DNA of 45,549 nucleotides from Jatrophihabitans sp. (GTDB lineage Bacteria; Actinomycetota; Actinomycetes; Mycobacteriales; Jatrophihabitantaceae), in NCBI GenBank assembly GCA_025963285.1, contig JAOPUX010000168.1, positions 1 through 45,549 on the forward strand, written 5' to 3'. Position numbers and translations under genes: made by a program. Below are positions 41,479 through 45,549 of the stretch, one piece after another. Numbering within the stretch: position 1 is the first letter of the stretch; every line of letters starts with the position of its first letter. The notes under the pieces are model-generated. The model saw nothing but the letters and a program-made list of their open reading frames with translations, had not been told where the DNA came from and made no database searches.

Positions 41479-44019
41479 GTGGCAGGCAAACCAACGACCT
41501 CGAACCCGTGGCTCATCCTGGCCAAGCTGGTCGGGACGATCGTCGTGGCAGGCGTACTCGCCGCCGGCGTGGCGCTCCCGCTGGTCGGAGGGGTCGGGCT
41601 CGCGGCCCGTCACGAGGCTGACAAGTTCCTCAACACCGCGTGCAACCTGCAGGAGACGCAGCCGCCGGAGCCGTCCACGATCTACGCGCGTGACGGCCAG
41701 ACCGTGATCGCCCGGCTCTTCACCCAGGACCGCCAGCCCGTGGCGCTGTCGAAGATCCCCATCTACCTGCAGCAGGCTCTCATCGCCACCGAGGACCGCC
41801 GCTTCTACTCCCACCATGGCGTGGACATGCGCGGCCTGATCCGCTCGGCGGTGAGCACCTCCGGCGGTGACACCCAGGGTGGCTCGACGCTGACGATGCA
41901 GTACGTCAAACAGGTCCGGTACTACCAGGACATCGGCAACCAGAAGGCCCAGCTGGCCGACATCGAGCAGAACCTCAACCGCAAGATCGAGGACGCCCAG
42001 TGCGCACTCGCGATCGAGAAGCGCGAGAGCAAGGCGACGATTCTCGACAACTACCTCAACATCGCCTTTTTCGGTGAGAACGCCTACAGCATCGAGAGCG
42101 CGGCGCAGACGTACTTCGGCGTAGACGTCGACAAGCTGACGCTGCCCCAGTCGGCGCTGCTCGTCGGCCTGCTGCAGGCCCCCACCGAGTACGACCCGTT
42201 CCAGAACCCGCAGGCAGCCAAGGACCGGCGCAACCAGGTGATCCAGAACCTGGTGGCGGTCGGCAACCTCAGCCAGGCGCAGGCCACCAAGGACGAGGCG
42301 ACGCCGGTGGCGCTGGCCACCACGAAGCCGCCGGTGGTGAAGCGCGGCTGCGCCAATGCCCCGAACAACGTCACCAACGTGGGGTTCTTCTGCGACTACG
42401 CGGTGAACTGGCTGCTGGAGAACAAGGTGGCCACCGAGTCGCAGCTCGAGACGGGTGGCCTGAAGATCGTCACCACCCTGTCGGCCTCGCTGCAGAACAG
42501 CATGCAGACCAACATCGACAAGACGATCCCGTCCACCTCGGCGATGACCGCGATCATGCCGGTGGTCGATCCGCACACCGGTGATGTCCTCGCCATGGCC
42601 ACCAGCAAGAAGTACGGGCAGCCGACCTCGACGAAGGACAACACCCACACGTCGCTACCGATCTTCACCTCCTACACAGCGCAGGGCGCGTCGACGTACA
42701 AGCTCTTCCCGCTGCTGACCGCGCTCTCCACGGGCGTCCCGTCCGGCTGGTCGCTGGAGACACCGACCGACGGCTACAAGTGGACGTCCTGCGCGCTCGA
42801 CGACACCAAGAACAAGGTCACGAACTCCGACTCGACCTCCTTCTTCAACCGGAACGAGACGCTGGCCAGCGCCACCGCGAAGTCTTCGAACACCTACTTC
42901 GTCGGGATCGCCGACCAGCTGCTCGGCTGCGACCTGCAGCCGATCATCGACATGGCCACCAGCCTGGGCGTCCGCTCGCTCACCCAGCCGGTGCCGGGCA
43001 GCCGCCTCAACGTCGCACAGGAGATCGTCGCCAACAGCAATGCCACCGAGCTGGTGCTCGGCGACATCGGCACCGCCCCGCTCGAGATGGCCGGCGCGTA
43101 CGCGGCCATCGCCAACCAGGGCAAGTTCAACGCGCCGGCGCCGATCATCTCGGTGACCGACGCCTCCGGCCACGCCCGGCAGATCCCGCGGAGCCCGGGC
43201 GTGCAGGTCGTCACCCCGCAGGTGGCGCTGCAGGCCGTCCAGATCCTGCAGGGCGACACGCACTACCCGGGCACGTCCTACACGCCGTTCTCCTCGCTCT
43301 GGTACGACAAGAACGGTAGCGAGGTGGCCGGCAAGACCGGCACCAGCGTCGCGGTGAACAGCAAGGGCGAGGCCACCAACGACAACTCCGCGATCTGGTT
43401 CGTGGGCGTCACCCCGAACCTGGTCGCCGCCACCGCGATCATCAACCTCGACCACCCCAACTACGCCGCAAGCGGGCTGCCTGGGCTCAAGGATCCGGGG
43501 AAGGACGCCTACGGTGCCTACGCCTCGCAGGTCTGGCTCAAGACGCTGGCCCCGACCCTGCTGAAGTCGCACTGGACGTGGACCCCACCGGAAGAGGTAG
43601 TCGGCGACGAGGTGCCGGATGTCACCGGCCTCGATGCCACGGCCGCGAAGGCCAGGCTCGCCGACGCCGGCTTCAAGATGACCGAGCTCGGCGGCTCGCA
43701 GTCACTGCGCTGCCCGAGCAGCGAGGCCACCAGCACGGTGGCCTACTACGGCCCGCAGCGCGCGGTGAAGGGCACGACGGTCACCGTCTGCCTCTCCAGC
43801 GGCATCCCCCAGGAGACCTACCACAAGCCGACGCCGCCCCCGAAGCCGACGTCGTCGGCGAACTCGGGGACGCCCACCTCGGGCACCTCAGGGTCCACCC
43901 CAGGGGGCGGCGGCGGCATCGTGCGGACAAACACCCCGTCGAGCACGCCGACGACCGGCGCGGCACCGACCACCCATCACCACGGAGGCGGCCCGCCGGG
44001 CAGCGGCGCCGGGGGCTGA
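41479..44019 (+). CDS. ponA2: Bifunctional penicillin-binding protein with PASTA domain (PonA2-like)
   Basis: 846 residues. One membrane helix (about 12-40), then a GT51 transglycosylase domain with ATEDRRFYSHHGVD (catalytic Glu) and GGSTLTMQYVKQ, and a transpeptidase domain with S-T-Y-K in GASTYKLF, SSN and AGKTGTS. One PASTA domain follows (about 710-775, EVPDVTGLDATAAKARLADA) and a Pro/Gly/Ser/His tail. It polymerises and cross-links peptidoglycan outside the membrane. PonA2 (Rv3682) is the mycobacterial counterpart, used in stress and dormancy. GTG 41479 has no ribosome binding site. Confidence 0.94.
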   Translation: MAGKPTTSNPWLILAKLVGTIVVAGVLAAGVALPLVGGVGLAARHEADKFLNTACNLQETQPPEPSTIYARDGQTVIARLFTQDRQPVALSKIPIYLQQALIATEDRRFYSHHGVDMRGLIRSAVSTSGGDTQGGSTLTMQYVKQVRYYQDIGNQKAQLADIEQNLNRKIEDAQCALAIEKRESKATILDNYLNIAFFGENAYSIESAAQTYFGVDVDKLTLPQSALLVGLLQAPTEYDPFQNPQAAKDRRNQVIQNLVAVGNLSQAQATKDEATPVALATTKPPVVKRGCANAPNNVTNVGFFCDYAVNWLLENKVATESQLETGGLKIVTTLSASLQNSMQTNIDKTIPSTSAMTAIMPVVDPHTGDVLAMATSKKYGQPTSTKDNTHTSLPIFTSYTAQGASTYKLFPLLTALSTGVPSGWSLETPTDGYKWTSCALDDTKNKVTNSDSTSFFNRNETLASATAKSSNTYFVGIADQLLGCDLQPIIDMATSLGVRSLTQPVPGSRLNVAQEIVANSNATELVLGDIGTAPLEMAGAYAAIANQGKFNAPAPIISVTDASGHARQIPRSPGVQVVTPQVALQAVQILQGDTHYPGTSYTPFSSLWYDKNGSEVAGKTGTSVAVNSKGEATNDNSAIWFVGVTPNLVAATAIINLDHPNYAASGLPGLKDPGKDAYGAYASQVWLKTLAPTLLKSHWTWTPPEEVVGDEVPDVTGLDATAAKARLADAGFKMTELGGSQSLRCPSSEATSTVAYYGPQRAVKGTTVTVCLSSGIPQETYHKPTPPPKPTSSANSGTPTSGTSGSTPGGGGGIVRTNTPSSTPTTGAAPTTHHHGGGPPGSGAGG

Positions 44020-44025
44020 CGTTCT

Positions 44026-44051
44026 CCGGGCCGGGCTCACGCCCGGCCCGG
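44026..44051. terminator. Terminator between converging ponA2-like and yqeY-like genes
   Basis: A perfect 11-bp stem, CCGGGCCGGGC / GCCCGGCCCGG, around a TCAC loop, placed between two converging stop codons. No T-run follows. Confidence 0.85.
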
Positions 44052-44064
44052 GTTCCAGCCCTGC

Positions 44065-44517
44065 TCAGCCGAGCTGTCGGCGGACCTCGTCGCTGATCCG
44101 CTTGCCGTCTGCCCGGCCAGCGACCTTGGGTTGGACGAGCTTCATCACCGCGCCCATCTGCTGCATACCCGTGGCACCGGCTTCGGCCACTGCGGCGGCA
44201 ACGAGGGTGGCCAGCTCGGCATCGTCGAGCTGGCTGGGCAGGTAGGCGTCCAGGATCGTGCCCTCGGCACGCTCGCGCGCGGCCAGCTCGGCACGGTTCG
44301 CCGCGTCGAAGGCCTCAGCCGACTCGCGGCGCTTCTTGGCCTCGCGGGCGATCACCTTCAGCACCTCGTCGTCGCTGAGCTCACGCGCCTGCTTGCCCGC
44401 TACCTCTTCGGTGGTGATCGCGGTGAGCGTCATCCGCAGGGTTGCGGTGGCGAGCTCGTCACGCGCCTTCATCGCGGTGTTGAGATCGGTACGCAGACGG
44501 GACTTCAGCTCGGCCAT
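44065..44517 (-). CDS. GatB/YqeY domain protein
   Basis: 150 residues. MAELKSRLRTDLNTAMKARD, LSDDEVLKVIAREAKKRRES, DAYLPSQLDDAEL and GKRISDEVRRQL cover the whole YqeY family, which shares the tRNA-contacting domain of GatB without its amidotransferase. Function unknown; a tRNA-linked role is guessed. The start is ATG 44517; frame upstream crosses the metallophosphoesterase start and is not coding. Confidence 0.92.
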   Translation of the reverse strand: MAELKSRLRTDLNTAMKARDELATATLRMTLTAITTEEVAGKQARELSDDEVLKVIAREAKKRRESAEAFDAANRAELAARERAEGTILDAYLPSQLDDAELATLVAAAVAEAGATGMQQMGAVMKLVQPKVAGRADGKRISDEVRRQLG

Positions 44518-44562
44518 GACGTCCACGGTACCGAGGTGGAACACGGCCTTTAGCCGGCGCCG

Positions 44563-44568
44563 TACTCT
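44563..44568 (+). promoter_or_regulatory. Candidate -10 box for the metallophosphoesterase gene
   Basis: TACTCT six bases before ATG 44575, the same hexamer as before the HAD gene; no ribosome binding site, consistent with leaderless start. Confidence 0.45.
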
Positions 44569-44574
44569 GGACGG

Positions 44575-45456
44575 ATGGCTCGAGTCGTCGGTGCGCTGGC
44601 CGCCACAGGTGCAGCAGCGCTCTTCTACGGCACCGTCGTCGAACGGCACGCCTTCACGCTGCGCCGCTTCGACGTGCCCGTCCTCGACCCCGGCTCCGAG
44701 CCCATCCGGCTGCTGCACGTCTCGGACCTGCACATCGTGCCGCGCCAGCTGCGCAAGATCGCCTACATCCAGGCGCTCGCGGACATCAAGCCCGACCTCG
44801 TCATCAACACCGGTGACACGATCTCCGCACTAGACGGGATCCCGGCGGTGCTGGGTGCGCTCGGCCCGCTGATGCAGTTCCCCGGCGGCTTCGTGCCCGG
44901 CAACAACGACTACTACGCCCCGACGCCGAAGAACCCGATGCGGTACTTCAAGCCGCACCACCTCCCCGGCTCGGGCGGCACGATGCCGTGGCCGGAGCTC
45001 GCCAGCGCGATGGCCGGCTCAGGCTGGCTCGACCTCACCCACGTGCGGACGGCCGTCACCATCCGCGGGCAGCGCATCGCCCTGGCCGGTACCGACGATC
45101 CGCACCTGCGCAGGGCGCGCTACGAGAAGATCGCCGGGCCGGCCGACGACTCTGCCGTGGTGCGGATCGGCGTCATCCACTCCCCCGAACCGCCGCTGCT
45201 CGAGCGCTTCGCCGACGACGGCTACGACCTCGTCCTGGCCGGGCACACGCACGGCGGGCAGGTGCGCATCCCGTTCGGGCCGGCGATCGTCACCAACTGC
45301 GGCATCGACCGCCGACGGGCCCGCTGGCTGCACCAGTGGGACTCGCACATGTACTTCCATGTCTGCGCAGGGCTGGGCAGCAGCCCGTACACGCCGGTCC
45401 GCTTCGGCTGCCGCCCCGAGGCCTCGCTGCTGACGCTGGTGCCGCGCTCAGCCTGA
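44575..45456 (+). CDS. Calcineurin-like metallophosphoesterase, Rv3683-like
   Basis: 293 residues. An N-terminal hydrophobic segment (about 5-20) probably anchors it. Metal motifs follow in order: SDLHIV, NTGDT, GNNDYY, IHSPEP and AGHTHGG. The usual GNHD reads GNND, which I believe is normal in this actinobacterial subfamily. Relatives of YkuE hydrolyse UDP-2,3-diacylglucosamine-like or other phosphodiesters at the membrane; the substrate here is unknown. Follows the Rv3682-Rv3683 order, with the yqeY gene inserted. Confidence 0.9.
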   Translation: MARVVGALAATGAAALFYGTVVERHAFTLRRFDVPVLDPGSEPIRLLHVSDLHIVPRQLRKIAYIQALADIKPDLVINTGDTISALDGIPAVLGALGPLMQFPGGFVPGNNDYYAPTPKNPMRYFKPHHLPGSGGTMPWPELASAMAGSGWLDLTHVRTAVTIRGQRIALAGTDDPHLRRARYEKIAGPADDSAVVRIGVIHSPEPPLLERFADDGYDLVLAGHTHGGQVRIPFGPAIVTNCGIDRRRARWLHQWDSHMYFHVCAGLGSSPYTPVRFGCRPEASLLTLVPRSA

Positions 45457-45465
45457 CCCCCTGCC

Positions 45466-45519
45466 GTGATCAACTCGCCCGCGCGCACGCCCTGGCGTGC
45501 TTCCCGGCGTGTTGATCAC
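45466..45519. repeat. 54-bp palindrome after the metallophosphoesterase gene
   Basis: Outer arms GTGATCAAC / GTTGATCAC are perfect; an inner stem GCACGC / GCGTGC has a CCTG loop. The two-stem layout resembles the 47-bp repeats, though the sequence differs. Probable terminator of the gene ending at 45456. Confidence 0.8.
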
Positions 45520-45549
45520 CGGTGGCGGCCCCGGAGACGAGTGCTGGTG

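Noticed and set aside
44890-44910. GNND in place of GNHD in the metallophosphoesterase as a lost catalytic residue
   Set aside because: To my knowledge this actinobacterial subfamily commonly has Asn here, so it is not evidence of inactivation.

Overview
The window is high-GC, tightly packed actinobacterial chromosome: GC-rich codons throughout, many ATGA/GTGA start-stop overlaps, a DivIVA-like protein, a WhiB-era cell-wall gene neighbourhood, and a long block collinear with Mycobacterium tuberculosis Rv3660c-Rv3683. The gene content does not fix the genus; a non-mycobacterial actinomycete is likely. No rRNA, tRNA, CRISPR array, transposase or phage module was seen.

Region A (1-11570, minus strand) is one nearly gapless nine-gene operon. 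In transcription order it holds two GT4 glycosyltransferases, a holo-ACP synthase-type phosphopantetheinyl transferase, a small carrier protein, an acyl-CoA-dehydrogenase-like flavoprotein, an aminoacyl-tRNA-synthetase-like amino acid:[carrier protein] ligase, a DUF1839 protein, a GH2 beta-mannosidase-like enzyme, and a very large protein in which two alpha/beta-hydrolase-like domains precede a polytopic GT-C-like membrane domain. The last runs off the left edge. The set suggests that an amino acid is activated, loaded on the carrier, perhaps oxidised, and used in a glycan or glycolipid pathway. I regard this as the best candidate for an undescribed system.

Region B (11777-23266, mostly plus) continues the cell-envelope theme. 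A DPM-like GT2, a second GT2 and a DivIVA-like coiled-coil protein form one operon. A PAS-PAS-GGDEF-EAL protein faces it. A second hydrolase/GT-C fusion, paralogous to the one at the left edge, then leads an operon with an acyltransferase-3 protein and a secreted, membrane-anchored surface protein. The DPM-like enzyme could make the polyprenyl-phosphate sugar donor that GT-C enzymes use. Several genes here carry in-frame 18-bp tandem repeats.

Region C (23349-29449) has an EAL-DICT protein, a thioesterase, a pentapeptide-repeat protein, and a minus-strand Tad secretion operon (Ssd/CpaE-like, TadA, TadB, TadC) with no pilin genes next to it.

Region D (29576-45456) matches the mycobacterial Rv3661-Rv3683 order: HAD phosphatase, Fic-like protein, holin-X membrane protein, EphE-like hydrolase, MarP-like periplasmic protease, CoA-type Nudix hydrolase, endonuclease III, small membrane protein, Crp, metallo-beta-lactamase-fold hydrolase, RidA, two ArsA-like ATPases, PonA2-like penicillin-binding protein and metallophosphoesterase. 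whiB4 and the TlpA-like gene are missing, while a cupredoxin lipoprotein, a second Nudix gene and a YqeY gene are present. Palindromic elements sit at several gene ends, two of which are clearly the same 47-bp repeat.
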